NCBI RefSeq assembly: GCF_003576455.2 | Contig: NZ_CP032869.1 | Coordinates: 2,418,001-2,482,000, forward strand | DNA: 64,000 nt | Origin: Mucilaginibacter celer | Lineage (GTDB): Bacteria > Bacteroidota > Bacteroidia > Sphingobacteriales > Sphingobacteriaceae | Direction: 5' to 3' | Part shown: positions 46,090-55,560 of the stretch, in pieces | How the letters are laid out: the number at the start of each line of letters is the position of its first letter | Numbering within the stretch: position 1 is the first letter of the stretch | Position numbers and translations under genes: made by a program | The notes under the pieces: generated by a model | Databases searched by the model: none | The model's input: the letters and a program-made list of their open reading frames with translations, nothing else | What the model was told of the DNA's origin: nothing

Positions 46090-46093
46090 TTTG
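46086..46093 (+). promoter_or_regulatory. Putative -7 box of the lysR gene
   Basis: TACTTTTG on the plus strand matches TAnnTTTG exactly, 26 nt before the lysR start and overlapping the second palindrome. No good -33 element. Confidence 0.4.
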
Positions 46094-46118
46094 TATCATA
46101 ATTATAATAGATAAAACC

Positions 46119-47021
46119 ATGGTAAATCTGGAATGGTTCCGCAGCTTTAAGGCTATTTATGAAACCGGCTCGCTTACGGGCGCTGCCGAAGCCTTGTTTA
46201 TTTCGCAGCCGGGCGTTAGTTTGCATTTAAACTCGCTCGAGGCTTATGTGGGCTATAAATTGTTTGATCGTACCTCGCGCAAAATGGTATCAACCGAGCG
46301 GGGCAAAATCCTGTACAACTATGTGCAGGAAGCGGTTTCACGATTGGAGGATGCCGAGCGGCATTTTCATAAAAGCAACGAAAAAGACATACCCACTATT
46401 AACATAGGCATGTGTTTTGAAACTTTTCAATTCACGCTCGAATCATACCTGCCTACCCTGCCCTTTAATGTGTTCATCAAATTTGGCGAATACCCCGAAA
46501 TGCTGGCCGACCTGGATTCGGGCGTACTGGATATGATCATCACCCCACAAAAAGGCGATTACAAAGGGCTTGAATACAAACCCTTTTTTAAAGAAAAAAT
46601 AGTGGTTATTGCCGGCACCCAAACCAATACTGCTGGTCTCGACCAATTGGTAAGCGAAAATGATGTACAGGGCGTACACAACTGGCTCATTACCCAAAAA
46701 TGGTATGGTACCGCCAGCGATATGGAGCACCTGCGCCGCTTTTGGCATGCAAACTTTGGCAAACGCCCCGATTTTAAACACAATTACATCGTACCCAACA
46801 TGAGCTCTATCATTCGCTGCTTAAGCAATGGCAATGGTGTGGCCGTAATTCCCGATTTTTTATCGAAAAAGGAGCTGGACGCCGGGCATGTTCATATTTT
46901 ATGGGATGGCTTTAACCGGGTAGAGAATACGCTTTATTTCGGCGCCCGTAAAAAATCTATTTACGCTGAGCAAATTAAAATGATTGAGGAGATTTTTGTA
47001 AAGGAGATGGTGGGGATTTAG
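46119..47021 (+). CDS. LysR-family transcriptional regulator
   Basis: 300 residues. The N-terminal winged helix (WFRSFKAIYETGSLTGAAEALFISQPGVSLHLNSLEAYVGYKLFDRTSRKM) is followed by a type 2 periplasmic-binding-like effector domain from about residue 90. It is divergently arranged with mdaB, so it probably activates the quinone-reductase operon in response to a quinone or electrophile and represses itself. The inducer is not known. Confidence 0.94.
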   Translation: MVNLEWFRSFKAIYETGSLTGAAEALFISQPGVSLHLNSLEAYVGYKLFDRTSRKMVSTERGKILYNYVQEAVSRLEDAERHFHKSNEKDIPTINIGMCFETFQFTLESYLPTLPFNVFIKFGEYPEMLADLDSGVLDMIITPQKGDYKGLEYKPFFKEKIVVIAGTQTNTAGLDQLVSENDVQGVHNWLITQKWYGTASDMEHLRRFWHANFGKRPDFKHNYIVPNMSSIIRCLSNGNGVAVIPDFLSKKELDAGHVHILWDGFNRVENTLYFGARKKSIYAEQIKMIEEIFVKEMVGI

Positions 47022-47076
47022 TATGTTTGGCTCCGGGCATCGCAATGTTTTAAACTTACAACCTAAAATCTGATCA

Positions 47077-47394
47077 ATGGACAATATCTCATCAAGAAAA
47101 TGCCCCAATTGCGGCGCAGGGTTGATACCTGCAAATGCCGATACATTTCAATGCTCGTATTGCGGCAATTTTCTTACCTTAACTTTAACTCCTGAAGAAG
47201 CATACCAACCTGTAAGCAATGCCCAAAATGATGCCATTGTGGATACTCCAGAATCTAATGAAGACCTTTTAAATGGCGCAGATACCGAAGGTTCTTCAAC
47301 CAAAGGGCAGGCAGAAGGTATGCTGGTAGCCTTACTTTTGTTGGCGGCTTTAGTTATAATGGTGGTGGTAATAATTGCAAATAACCGCGGCTAA
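47077..47394 (+). CDS. Small zinc-ribbon membrane protein
   Basis: 105 residues. An N-terminal zinc ribbon (CPNCGAGLIPANADTFQCSYCG, two CxxC knuckles) is followed by an acidic linker. One C-terminal transmembrane helix (about 80-101, GMLVALLLLAALVIMVVVIIA) ends the protein. The topology suggests the ribbon is in the cytoplasm. No specific function is recognised. It stands alone after lysR. Confidence 0.82.
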   Translation: MDNISSRKCPNCGAGLIPANADTFQCSYCGNFLTLTLTPEEAYQPVSNAQNDAIVDTPESNEDLLNGADTEGSSTKGQAEGMLVALLLLAALVIMVVVIIANNRG

Positions 47395-47453
47395 ACGGAG
47401 GCGGCGGAAGTTTTAGCTATAGCTTTTTGAAATAGCCGGAGGCATACAAAAAA

Positions 47454-49346
47454 TCAATGATCTAAAACAGCAAACTTCACCGTTATATGTACGCCATTAT
47501 TGTTTTCGATATAAAAACTGCCGTTTAACTGTTTCGCCAGGCCCTTCATCAAATCCAGCCCGAGCGATTTATGTTCGATAGTTTCATGTGCTGCCGGTAA
47601 ACCGATGCCATTATCCGATATTTTTAATAATAAATATCCCGGATCATCTTGCTTTAAGGTAATTGTCACTATCCCTTTTTGCTCATTCAAAAATGCGTAC
47701 TTAATGGCATTTACAATGCTCTCTGTAATAATCAGGCCCAGCGGTACGGCCTGGGCAACATCCAAATCCAAAGGTTCAATATGTTGTTCAAAAACTACTT
47801 CATTGCCGCTGTCAAAACTTTCATGCAGGTAACGCAGCAGCTCGCTGATATACCCGGATATGGCAATGGTAGCCGTATTTTCGTCCTGGTAAAGCTTTTG
47901 ATGAATCAGTGACATGGCCTGCATCCGGCGAAGGCTATCGTTTACCGCCACCCGGGCAGCATCGTCGCTAAGATACACCGATTGCGAATAAAGCAGGCTC
48001 GTTACCATTTGAAGGTTGTTTTTTACCCTATGATGTACTTCCTTTATCAGCCATTCTTTTTCTTTAAGCAGTATCTCCTGTTTGTTATTTAGTTTTTCCA
48101 GGTAAATATTTTTCTGATCCAGTTCCTGTTGATGGGCCTCCAGCACACGGTTGCTTTTTTGTTTGGTTCGATACCTGCTAAACAGCAAGCCCATAATAAT
48201 CAGCAATAACACTACACCCGCCAGGGTTATATTCTTTATTTTGTTGGCATTATCAACCTTTACACGCTGCAACTGGTTTTGATTGTTAAGCAATTCAATA
48301 TCCTTTACTTTTTGAGCGGTTTCGTATTGCACCTGTAATTCTTCTATCTGCCTGCTTTTAGTTTCATTAAAGATCGAATCGCCTAATATTTTATTTTTCA
48401 TTAAATTTTGTGTGGCAGAAAAATAATTCCCCCCTGCCGAATCTACCTTATAAAGCATTAGATAGATATCTTTAACCGTAGATGCCGAGTTAGTGCCCGG
48501 CGAAGCATTTAGTGCCTGTTGCAAAAAATGCCCGGCCTGTGCATATTGCTGTTTATTTATAAAATACCGCCCAAGCTCATAATTAACATCGGTGGTTACT
48601 TCATTATCTTTTTTTAATTGCGGGGCCAGTTTAATTAGTGCCAGGTAATATTTATCGGCTTCCCTATTCTGCCTTGCAGCATCATAACAATAGGCCAGTG
48701 AGGCAAGCAGGCTTGCTTCCGCGTGTACACCAATTGGTTTGTTTTTAGCTTTGATATCCAGTATGTAGTTAAGAGCCTCATCTTCTTTTTTTAGCTTTAT
48801 AAGTTCCCGGGCCAAAAAACCGGCGTCTCTGAAAATGTATATATTTCTTCCATCTGTAAACCGCCTGTCTTTAAGTAGCTTTTTATACCATTCCACACTT
48901 TTTTCATGCTGACCTAATTCCCTGTACATATTGGCAAGCCTGCTGTAAAAAGTAAGGGCCGCGGCAGTATCATGCGTAGCCTCCATACTTTCTATGGTTT
49001 TTAAACCATAAAAAATGGCTTTGCTGAAATTGCCCTTATTGCGGTATGTAAGCCCAAGCAAATCATAAGTATAGTGCAGGTTAGGAAAGCCTATTGCCCT
49101 GTAGCGCCGAAGCACCTCCAATAGTTCGGTTTCTGCAATATCCAGTTTGCCCTGTACCAGATGTTTATCGGCAGTGGTTTTTAATGCTTCTATATCCTTT
49201 TCCGTATCCCGGTTCAGGGATTTATTACGATCAGCACAGACGGCTACAGGAGCAATAGCAACAGAAACAAACAGTACAAACAGGCCAAGAACCGCCAGGC
49301 CGGATGAACGGTGATTAAGAATACTGTAAATGAATTTAAAATTCAT
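47454..49346 (-). CDS. TPR-containing sensor histidine kinase (HisKA_2 family)
   Basis: 630 residues. A signal or transmembrane segment (about 15-38) is followed by a tetratricopeptide array (about 50-330) with repeats such as YDLLGLTYRNKGNFSKAIFYG. A coiled segment, then a transmembrane helix (about 372-392, ITLAGVVLLLIIMGLLFSRY) and the HisKA_2 dimerisation helix EVHHRVKNNLQMVTSLLYSQS follow, with the phosphoacceptor His at 438 or 439. A C-terminal HATPase domain has IVNAIKYAF and ISDNGIGLP. No partner response regulator is adjacent. Such kinases often pair with a LytTR regulator encoded elsewhere. Confidence 0.93.
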   Translation of the reverse strand: MNFKFIYSILNHRSSGLAVLGLFVLFVSVAIAPVAVCADRNKSLNRDTEKDIEALKTTADKHLVQGKLDIAETELLEVLRRYRAIGFPNLHYTYDLLGLTYRNKGNFSKAIFYGLKTIESMEATHDTAAALTFYSRLANMYRELGQHEKSVEWYKKLLKDRRFTDGRNIYIFRDAGFLARELIKLKKEDEALNYILDIKAKNKPIGVHAEASLLASLAYCYDAARQNREADKYYLALIKLAPQLKKDNEVTTDVNYELGRYFINKQQYAQAGHFLQQALNASPGTNSASTVKDIYLMLYKVDSAGGNYFSATQNLMKNKILGDSIFNETKSRQIEELQVQYETAQKVKDIELLNNQNQLQRVKVDNANKIKNITLAGVVLLLIIMGLLFSRYRTKQKSNRVLEAHQQELDQKNIYLEKLNNKQEILLKEKEWLIKEVHHRVKNNLQMVTSLLYSQSVYLSDDAARVAVNDSLRRMQAMSLIHQKLYQDENTATIAISGYISELLRYLHESFDSGNEVVFEQHIEPLDLDVAQAVPLGLIITESIVNAIKYAFLNEQKGIVTITLKQDDPGYLLLKISDNGIGLPAAHETIEHKSLGLDLMKGLAKQLNGSFYIENNNGVHITVKFAVLDH

Positions 49347-49717
49347 AACGATAGCTTCTATTCAGTATTAGCGGTCCGAAGGCACGAGGAGTGTTTCTAT
49401 TGGATATACAAAAATATGTTTATGTACCATCAATATAATCAGGTACTTATCATATTTTTTAACGATAGTTATTGTGTAGGACTGTTTGTTGTTGTTTTTA
49501 TTCTTTACAGGAATAGAAAAACATCTTTTTTTACAATTGAAATTGCAGCGTTAAACTCTCAGGTATAAAACATTTCTCTCTAAACTTTTTTCAAAAAGAT
49601 TTAAAATACTAATATTTTTAGCATTAAATTTGTAAGCATTATTACCGGCAAGGCCATCAGGATTGATTTGCCTGTAATAAATGTTGTTATTGTTAAAGAG
49701 AAATAGTTTTTAAACAA
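49347..49717. other. Intergenic region between sensor kinase and imuA
   Basis: The gap is AT-rich. It holds TATTTTTG on the minus strand (49409-49416), a possible -7 box for the kinase, and the imuA promoter elements listed separately. A plus-strand open frame of 85 codons here has no recognisable family and biased hydrophobic composition, and is not believed to be a gene. Confidence 0.4.
49609..49632 (+). promoter_or_regulatory. Putative imuA promoter with operator-like inverted repeat
   Basis: TAAATTTG (49625-49632) matches the -7 consensus. CTAATATTTTTAG (49609-49621), a CTAA/TTAG dyad, sits in the spacer just upstream. imuA-type cassettes are usually SOS controlled, so the dyad may be a repressor site, but no SOS box is known for this organism. 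No convincing -33 element. Confidence 0.4.
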
Positions 49718-50440
49718 ATGCCCGATACCCGCCAAAATATCATCAGTAAGCTGCAACAGGATATTTTGCTGTGGGAAGGTTTCAGGCCGCCCTTATCGGG
49801 TACTGCCGAAACATTTGGTTTAGGGCCTGTTGAAGCGGCATTTCCAAACGGTGTTTTTCCAACCGGAGCCATTCATGAATTGTTGACCCGGGATATTGGC
49901 CAGGCGGCGGCTTCGGGCGGTTTTATTGCCGGTTTGTTATCGGTACTGATGCAGCATGGCGGCGCCTGCATCTGGATAGGCATGGCACAAACCATGTTCC
50001 CCCCTGCCCTCAAAACTTTTGGTGTTGAACCTCACCGGGTAATATTTGTAAACCTGCTCCACGAAAAAGATGTACTGTGGGCCATGGAAGAAGCCCTGAA
50101 ATGCAGCGGACTGGCAGCGGTAATTGCTGAAGTACGTTCGATTGATTTTAAACAATCGCGCCGCCTGCAGTTGGCTGTAGAACAAAGCCGGGTAACCGGT
50201 TTTATACTGCGCGATGCCGAACAGCTTAGCAACACCGCCTGCACCGCCCGCTGGCATATCACCCCCCTCCCCAGCCAGCCTGTTGATGGCTTGCCGGGCC
50301 TGGGCCATCCGCGCTGGCAGGTTAATTTATTAAAAGTACGTAACGGCAAGCCAGGTAGCTGGGTTATGGAATGGGTTAACGAACAGTTTATAACTCATGC
50401 TCCAACCCAACAACAGGAAGCTTTAACACAGGCGGGATAA
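49718..50440 (+). CDS. imuA: ImuA, RecA-like mutasome accessory protein
   Basis: 240 residues: GLGPVEAAFPNGVFPTGAIHELLTRD, GGFIAGLLSVLMQHGGACIWIGMAQTMFPPALKTFGVEPHRVIFV and SRRLQLAVEQSRVTGFILRD. This is the RecA/SulA-like fold found upstream of imuB. It has no intact Walker A, so ATP binding is doubtful. It lies 6 bp before imuB and serves the error-prone repair complex with ImuB and DnaE2. Confidence 0.9.
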   Translation: MPDTRQNIISKLQQDILLWEGFRPPLSGTAETFGLGPVEAAFPNGVFPTGAIHELLTRDIGQAAASGGFIAGLLSVLMQHGGACIWIGMAQTMFPPALKTFGVEPHRVIFVNLLHEKDVLWAMEEALKCSGLAAVIAEVRSIDFKQSRRLQLAVEQSRVTGFILRDAEQLSNTACTARWHITPLPSQPVDGLPGLGHPRWQVNLLKVRNGKPGSWVMEWVNEQFITHAPTQQQEALTQAG

Positions 50441-50446
50441 TGAATT

Positions 50447-51946
50447 ATGCAAAAGCGTTTTATGTGTATATGGTTCAGGCATTTGCTTACAGATTGGATA
50501 GCTATCCGCCGTCCGGAGCTGAAAGATACTGCTTTTGTAATAGCCGCTCCTGAGCGTGGCCGTATGATCATTACCGCCGCCAGTTTACCTGCAGAGCAAC
50601 AGGGTATCCATACAGGTATGGCCGTTGCCGATGCGCGTGCCGTTTCGATGGATTTACAGGTTTTTGATGCCGAAGAAGGCAAAGCCGCCAAATTATTGCG
50701 TATGCTGGGCCTGCGCTGCATCCGCTACTCGCCTATTGTGGCTATCGACCTGCCTGCCGGGCTTATTATCGACATTACCGGCTGTACCCATCTTTGGGGC
50801 GGTGAAAGGGCGTATCTAAAAGAAATTATCCTGAAACTAAGGGATAAAGGCTTTGATGCCCGCGGTGCCATTGCCGATACCGTTGGCGCCGCCTGGGCGG
50901 TAGCCCGTTTTGGCCGGATTAGCCCCATTATTGCAGGTAATACCCAGGCTGCTGCCATTTACCCGCTACCTCCCGAAGCTTTACGCCTGGAGGTTGATGT
51001 ATTGGAGCGTTTGCGAAAACTGGGTTTAAGCACCATAGGCAGTTTTATGCAGATGCCCGCTTCGGTACTGCGCCGCCGTTTTGGCAATGGCATCCTGTTA
51101 AGACTAAGGCAGGCGCTGGGTTTTGAAGATGAGCGGCTCATCCCGCTGATCCCTCCCATTCCGCACCAGGAACGTTTGCCCTGCCTTGAACCTATTAAAA
51201 CGGCCACAGGTATTGAAATAGCCATTCAGCAGTTGTTGGAACAACTTTGCAGCCGCCTGCAAAGCGAAGGAATGGGTGTGCGTAAAGCCGTTTTGAAGTG
51301 TTACCGGGTGGATGGTAAAATGGTGCAGGTTGCTATCAGTACCAGTCGCGGCTCACACAGCGTATCGCACCTGTTTAAATTATTCGGCCTGCAGATTGAA
51401 AAAATTGAACCGGCTTTGGGTATTGAACTGTTTATACTGGAAGCGCCTAAAGTTGAAGAGATCGACCCGGTGCAGGAACAGCTTTGGGCAAACAAACCGG
51501 GTTTGGAAGATACCACCCTGGCCGAACTGCTGGATAAACTGGCCGGTAAAGTTGGTGCAAACACCATCAGCCGGTACTTGCCAGTTGAGCATTACTGGCC
51601 CGAACGCTCGGTTAAGCAGGCCGCCTCCTTACAGGAGCAACCGCCAACCAGTTGGCGTACCGACAGGCTACGACCGGTACGTTTACTGGCCCGGCCCGAA
51701 ACCATTGAGGTGATGGCCCTTATCCCCGATTATCCTCCTAAAATTTTCATGTACCGCGGCAAACGCCACACCATACAAAAAGCCGATGGCCCCGAACGTA
51801 TTGAGCGTGAATGGTGGCTTGAACAGGGCGAACACCGCGATTATTATACGGTTGAAGATAGTGATGGCTGCCGGTACTGGTTATTCAGATCGGGCCATTT
51901 TGATGGTATCGATACCCAATGGTTTATTCACGGATTTTTTGCCTGA
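50447..51946 (+). CDS. imuB: ImuB, catalytically inactive Y-family polymerase
   Basis: 499 residues of the Y-family fold: MCIWFRHLLTDWIAIRRPEL, GMAVADARAVSMDLQVFDAEEGKAAKLLRMLGLRCIRYSPIVAIDLPAGLIIDITGCTHLWGGE. The acidic residues that hold metal in active Y-family enzymes are replaced (the DE pair is ITGC here), as expected for ImuB. It acts as the scaffold linking DnaE2 to the sliding clamp. It lies between imuA and dnaE2. Confidence 0.93.
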   Translation: MQKRFMCIWFRHLLTDWIAIRRPELKDTAFVIAAPERGRMIITAASLPAEQQGIHTGMAVADARAVSMDLQVFDAEEGKAAKLLRMLGLRCIRYSPIVAIDLPAGLIIDITGCTHLWGGERAYLKEIILKLRDKGFDARGAIADTVGAAWAVARFGRISPIIAGNTQAAAIYPLPPEALRLEVDVLERLRKLGLSTIGSFMQMPASVLRRRFGNGILLRLRQALGFEDERLIPLIPPIPHQERLPCLEPIKTATGIEIAIQQLLEQLCSRLQSEGMGVRKAVLKCYRVDGKMVQVAISTSRGSHSVSHLFKLFGLQIEKIEPALGIELFILEAPKVEEIDPVQEQLWANKPGLEDTTLAELLDKLAGKVGANTISRYLPVEHYWPERSVKQAASLQEQPPTSWRTDRLRPVRLLARPETIEVMALIPDYPPKIFMYRGKRHTIQKADGPERIEREWWLEQGEHRDYYTVEDSDGCRYWLFRSGHFDGIDTQWFIHGFFA

Positions 51947-51952
51947 TGAGTT

Positions 51953-54900
51953 ATGGAATATGCGGAATTACAGGTAACATCCAATTTTAGCTTTCTGCGG
52001 GGAGGCTCACACCCCGAAGAACTGGTTGAGCATGCCATCAGCTTAGGCTATAAAGCCATCGCCATAACAGATCGTAATACGCTGGCAGGCATTGTGAGGG
52101 CACATCTCATTGCTAAAAAAAACAAGGATGAAAACAAAAATCCCAAAATCCGGTTTATCCCCGCTTGTCGCCTCGATCTGTTGGATGGCCCGAGCCTGCT
52201 GGCCTATCCTACCGATAGGGATGCTTACGGGCGGCTCTCCGCTCTGCTTACCCAAGGAAACCTTCGGGCCGAAAAAGGCGAATGTCATTTATATAAAGCT
52301 GATGTTTATGAGCACCGGGAAGGCATCATTTTTATCATAGTACCGCCTGATACTTTAAACAGTAACTTTGATTTTGATGAGGATTTTAAAACCAACGTTG
52401 CCGAATACCGCGCCCATTTAAGCCCGGACCTTTATATGGCCGCCACACGTTATTATAATGGGGATGATGCCAAGCGGCTAAAACGGCTTTCGCGTTTTGG
52501 CATACCTTTGGCCGCTACCAATGATGTACATTACCACGAAGCCGCCCGCCGCGAATTGCAGGATGTATTGACCTGCGTACGCGAAAAATGTACCATCCAT
52601 GCGGCCGGTTTCAAACTGCATCATAATGCTGAAAGATTTTTAAAGCCAATTGAAGAACTTGACCGCCTGCTGCGCGATTACCCCGAGGCCATCGCTAACT
52701 CGCTGCACATAGCCTCATCCTGCAATTTTTCGCTCGATACCCTGAAATACATCGAGCCCGAAGAAAAAAGCTACGATGGCCTCACACCCATAAAACGCCT
52801 TACCAACTTTACCTGGCAGGGCGCTCATGAGCGCTATCCCGCGGGCATCCCCGATAAGGTTGCCAACCAGCTTGATTTTGAACTCGCTTTTATTGAACGG
52901 CGCAAACTGGCCCCGTACTTTTTAAGGGTATATCGTTATACCCGCAAAGCGCATGAGTTGGGCATATTGTACCAGGGCCGCGGCTCGGCGGCAAACTCAA
53001 CAGTTTGCTATTGTTTGTCTATTACTGCTGTCGATCCGATGGAATCAAGGTTGTTGTTTTCACGGTTTATGTCTGATGCAAGGGATGAATGGCCGGATAT
53101 AGATGTGGATTTTGAACATGAGCGCCGCGAAGAGATCATTCAATATATTTATGATGATTATGGCCGCGACCGTGCCGCCATTGTAGCCACCGTAACCCAG
53201 GAACGTCATAAAGGGGCCATCAGGGATGTGGGTAAAGCGATGGGGCTATCCGAAGATACCATCAAGCGCATCGGCGGCACCATCTGGAGTTTCAGCGAAG
53301 AAGGTTTTGACGAAAACCGCCTCCGCGAGCAGGGCCTTAACCCACAGGAACCGCTGATATTTAAAGTATTGGAACTTACTTCGCTGCTCATCGGTTTCCC
53401 TCGGCAACTGGGCCAGCACACCGGCGGCTTTGTAATAACCGACGGCAAACTATCCGATCTGTGCCCCGTGATGAACGCCCGCATGGAAAACCGTACCTGT
53501 TTGGAATGGAATAAGGACGACCTGGAAGCATTGGGCATTTTGAAAGTGGATGTATTGGGGCTTGGTATGCTTACCATGATTCGTAAGGCTTTTGATATGG
53601 CGGATAAACATTATGGTAAGCAATTTACACTGGCCAATATCCCGCAAGGGGATAAAGAGGTTTATGATATGATAAGCCGCGCCGATACCATTGGAGTTTT
53701 CCAGATAGAAAGCCGTGCGCAAATGTCGATGCTGCCCCGGTTACGCCCTCAATGTTTTTATGACCTGGTGATAGAAGTAGCAATTGTACGCCCGGGGCCG
53801 ATACAGGGCGATATGGTGCACCCTTATTTACGGCGGAGGGATGGTATCGATTCTATCCGGTATCCATCCAAAGAACTTGAAGAAATATTGGGCCGCACTT
53901 TAGGCGTTCCGCTTTTCCAGGAACAGGCGATGGAAATAGCCATTGTAGCAGCCGGTTTCACACCCTCTGAAGCCGACGAACTGAGACGAAGCATGGCAAC
54001 CTTTAAAGCTAAAGGAATGGTAAGCAGTTTCAGAAAAAAACTGGTTGACGGTATGGTAGCCAAAGGTTACGAAGAAGATTTTGCCCATCGCATTTTTAAA
54101 CAACTGGAAGGCTTTGGAAGTTATGGTTTCCCCGAAAGCCATGCGGCTTCGTTTGCCCTTCTTGTATATATATCATCATGGCTTAAATACTATTACCCTG
54201 ATATTTTTTGTGCAGCCCTGCTCAACAGCCAGCCCATGGGCTTTTATCAACCCGCACAAATTGTACGCGATGCCCGCGATCATGATGTTACTGTTTTACC
54301 TGTTGATGTAAATTATTCGTGCTGGGATAACACGCTGGAAGAAAAAGCAGGAAATTACTTTGCTGTGCGCTTAGGTTTCAGGCAGGTGAAAGGTTTAAAG
54401 GAAGAGGATATGCAATTGCTGGTAAATTCGCGCATCAAACCTTACGGGTATATTGATGAGCTACGGGCCATTGGCGTTCCGGAAAGCGCTTTGGAACACT
54501 TAACTGATGCCGATGCCTTCCGTTCATTAGGGGCCGACCGGCGCAAAGCCCTTTGGGAAGTATCCGCTCTGGCTGATCGACCGATAGAATTATTTCAGGG
54601 CCAGCCTTCCGAAACGGTTAAAGAGATCCAGGTAACATTACCGCTCATGACCGAAGGTGAACACGTGGTACAGGATTATGCCGCTACGGGCCTCTCGCTA
54701 AAAAATCACCCGGTAGCCCTGCTTCGCGAAAAACTGAATCTGTTACATAATACCCAAATCGGTAACCTCAAAAACATGAAGGATGGCGATTTTGTACGGG
54801 TTACAGGATTGATTACCGTGCGGCAACGCCCCGGTACTGCAAAAGGCATGCTGTTTATGACCATCGAGGATGAAACCGGCGCGGCCAATCTCGTGATCTG

Positions 54901-55186
54901 GGATAAGATGTTTGATCGTTACCGGAAGGAGATCATCCAATCGCGGCTGTTTATGGCTGCGGGTAAGTTACAGATTGAACGGGAGGTGATCCATGTGGTG
55001 GTACGGCGCTGTTTTAATTTAAATGAATTATTAAATGGGTTAACAACTGTAAATAATGATGCGCCGGTAATGCCATTGCTAAAGAGTGATGAAACAAGTG
55101 CTCCATATACCGGAGGATCAAACAAAGGGCAGCAACAGGTTAGCAGGCAGCGGGAGGCTTTTCATAAGGGGCGGAATTTTAAATAG
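51953..55186 (+). CDS. dnaE2: DnaE2 error-prone DNA polymerase III alpha subunit
   Basis: 1077 residues. A PHP domain (1-230: YAELQVTSNFSFLRGGSHPEELV) is followed by the palm with metal Asp residues in WPDIDVDFEHERREE (Asp382, 384 and 386 in order). Fingers, a helix-hairpin-helix region and a C-terminal OB fold (FVRVTGLITVRQRPGTAKGMLFMTIEDETG) follow. The length is typical of DnaE2, shorter than replicative DnaE. It performs translesion synthesis in DNA-damage mutagenesis. It starts 6 bp after imuB. Confidence 0.96.
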   Translation: MEYAELQVTSNFSFLRGGSHPEELVEHAISLGYKAIAITDRNTLAGIVRAHLIAKKNKDENKNPKIRFIPACRLDLLDGPSLLAYPTDRDAYGRLSALLTQGNLRAEKGECHLYKADVYEHREGIIFIIVPPDTLNSNFDFDEDFKTNVAEYRAHLSPDLYMAATRYYNGDDAKRLKRLSRFGIPLAATNDVHYHEAARRELQDVLTCVREKCTIHAAGFKLHHNAERFLKPIEELDRLLRDYPEAIANSLHIASSCNFSLDTLKYIEPEEKSYDGLTPIKRLTNFTWQGAHERYPAGIPDKVANQLDFELAFIERRKLAPYFLRVYRYTRKAHELGILYQGRGSAANSTVCYCLSITAVDPMESRLLFSRFMSDARDEWPDIDVDFEHERREEIIQYIYDDYGRDRAAIVATVTQERHKGAIRDVGKAMGLSEDTIKRIGGTIWSFSEEGFDENRLREQGLNPQEPLIFKVLELTSLLIGFPRQLGQHTGGFVITDGKLSDLCPVMNARMENRTCLEWNKDDLEALGILKVDVLGLGMLTMIRKAFDMADKHYGKQFTLANIPQGDKEVYDMISRADTIGVFQIESRAQMSMLPRLRPQCFYDLVIEVAIVRPGPIQGDMVHPYLRRRDGIDSIRYPSKELEEILGRTLGVPLFQEQAMEIAIVAAGFTPSEADELRRSMATFKAKGMVSSFRKKLVDGMVAKGYEEDFAHRIFKQLEGFGSYGFPESHAASFALLVYISSWLKYYYPDIFCAALLNSQPMGFYQPAQIVRDARDHDVTVLPVDVNYSCWDNTLEEKAGNYFAVRLGFRQVKGLKEEDMQLLVNSRIKPYGYIDELRAIGVPESALEHLTDADAFRSLGADRRKALWEVSALADRPIELFQGQPSETVKEIQVTLPLMTEGEHVVQDYAATGLSLKNHPVALLREKLNLLHNTQIGNLKNMKDGDFVRVTGLITVRQRPGTAKGMLFMTIEDETGAANLVIWDKMFDRYRKEIIQSRLFMAAGKLQIEREVIHVVVRRCFNLNELLNGLTTVNNDAPVMPLLKSDETSAPYTGGSNKGQQQVSRQREAFHKGRNFK

Positions 55187-55191
55187 AATTT

Positions 55192-55365
55192 TGTAGAGAT
55201 GCATAACTGCGTCGGCCGCATGCAAATAACGGTATCTGAGGCAACTTGTAATGCCCCATGTCCAAAACAGGGCTGTTCTAATTCATATTTCGCAAGTTTG
55301 AGCGTCTACGCTCGAACTTGCGGAGTTGCTTGTCCTACGGGAGACGCATATGATGTGTCTCTACA
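55192..55365. repeat. MITE-like element 1
   Basis: A 174-bp element with related ends. TGTAGAGATGCATA is at the left, and the complement of the right end starts TGTAGAGACACAT. It has no gene. A nested perfect-looking hairpin (55291-55322, arms CGCAAGTTTGAGCGT / ACGCTCGAACTTGCG) lies inside. Elements with TGTAGAGACGC ends are frequent in Bacteroidota genomes (recollection, not checked). The rest of the 55187-55560 gap is AT-rich. Confidence 0.6.
55291..55322. repeat. 15-bp hairpin inside MITE-like element 1
   Basis: CGCAAGTTTGAGCGT and ACGCTCGAACTTGCG pair over 15 bp with a 2-nt loop and a single wobble. It may be a second repeat nested in the element. Confidence 0.6.
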
Positions 55366-55461
55366 TAAAAAATAAAAAAAATAAAATGTTTTCATCCCTC
55401 ATTCGTCTTCATTAATAAGAGACAACAAAACAGATTTATCTATCAACCCAAATAAAACACA

Positions 55462-55515
55462 ATGAAAACACAAAGCAAACCAGCTAATCACCTTTGGGAA
55501 GGCATCGACGACTAA
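55462..55515 (+). CDS. Possible 17-residue micropeptide
   Basis: ATG at 55462 opens MKTQSKPANHLWEGIDD and stops with TAA at 55515. It lies 46 nt before rpiA, after an AT-rich region. The Lys/Ser/Pro start and acidic end (EGIDD) look less random than flanking sequence, and the length resembles leader or regulatory peptides. There is no similarity evidence, so it may be noise. Confidence 0.3.
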   Translation: MKTQSKPANHLWEGIDD

Positions 55516-55560
55516 AAAATAAAGATCAAATATTAACCATCCACACTGTATCTTAGCCGC

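Noticed and set aside
49311-49568. Plus-strand frame of 85 codons upstream of imuA
   Set aside because: It overlaps the start of the sensor kinase on the other strand, has no family, and has low-complexity aromatic composition. Treated as chance.
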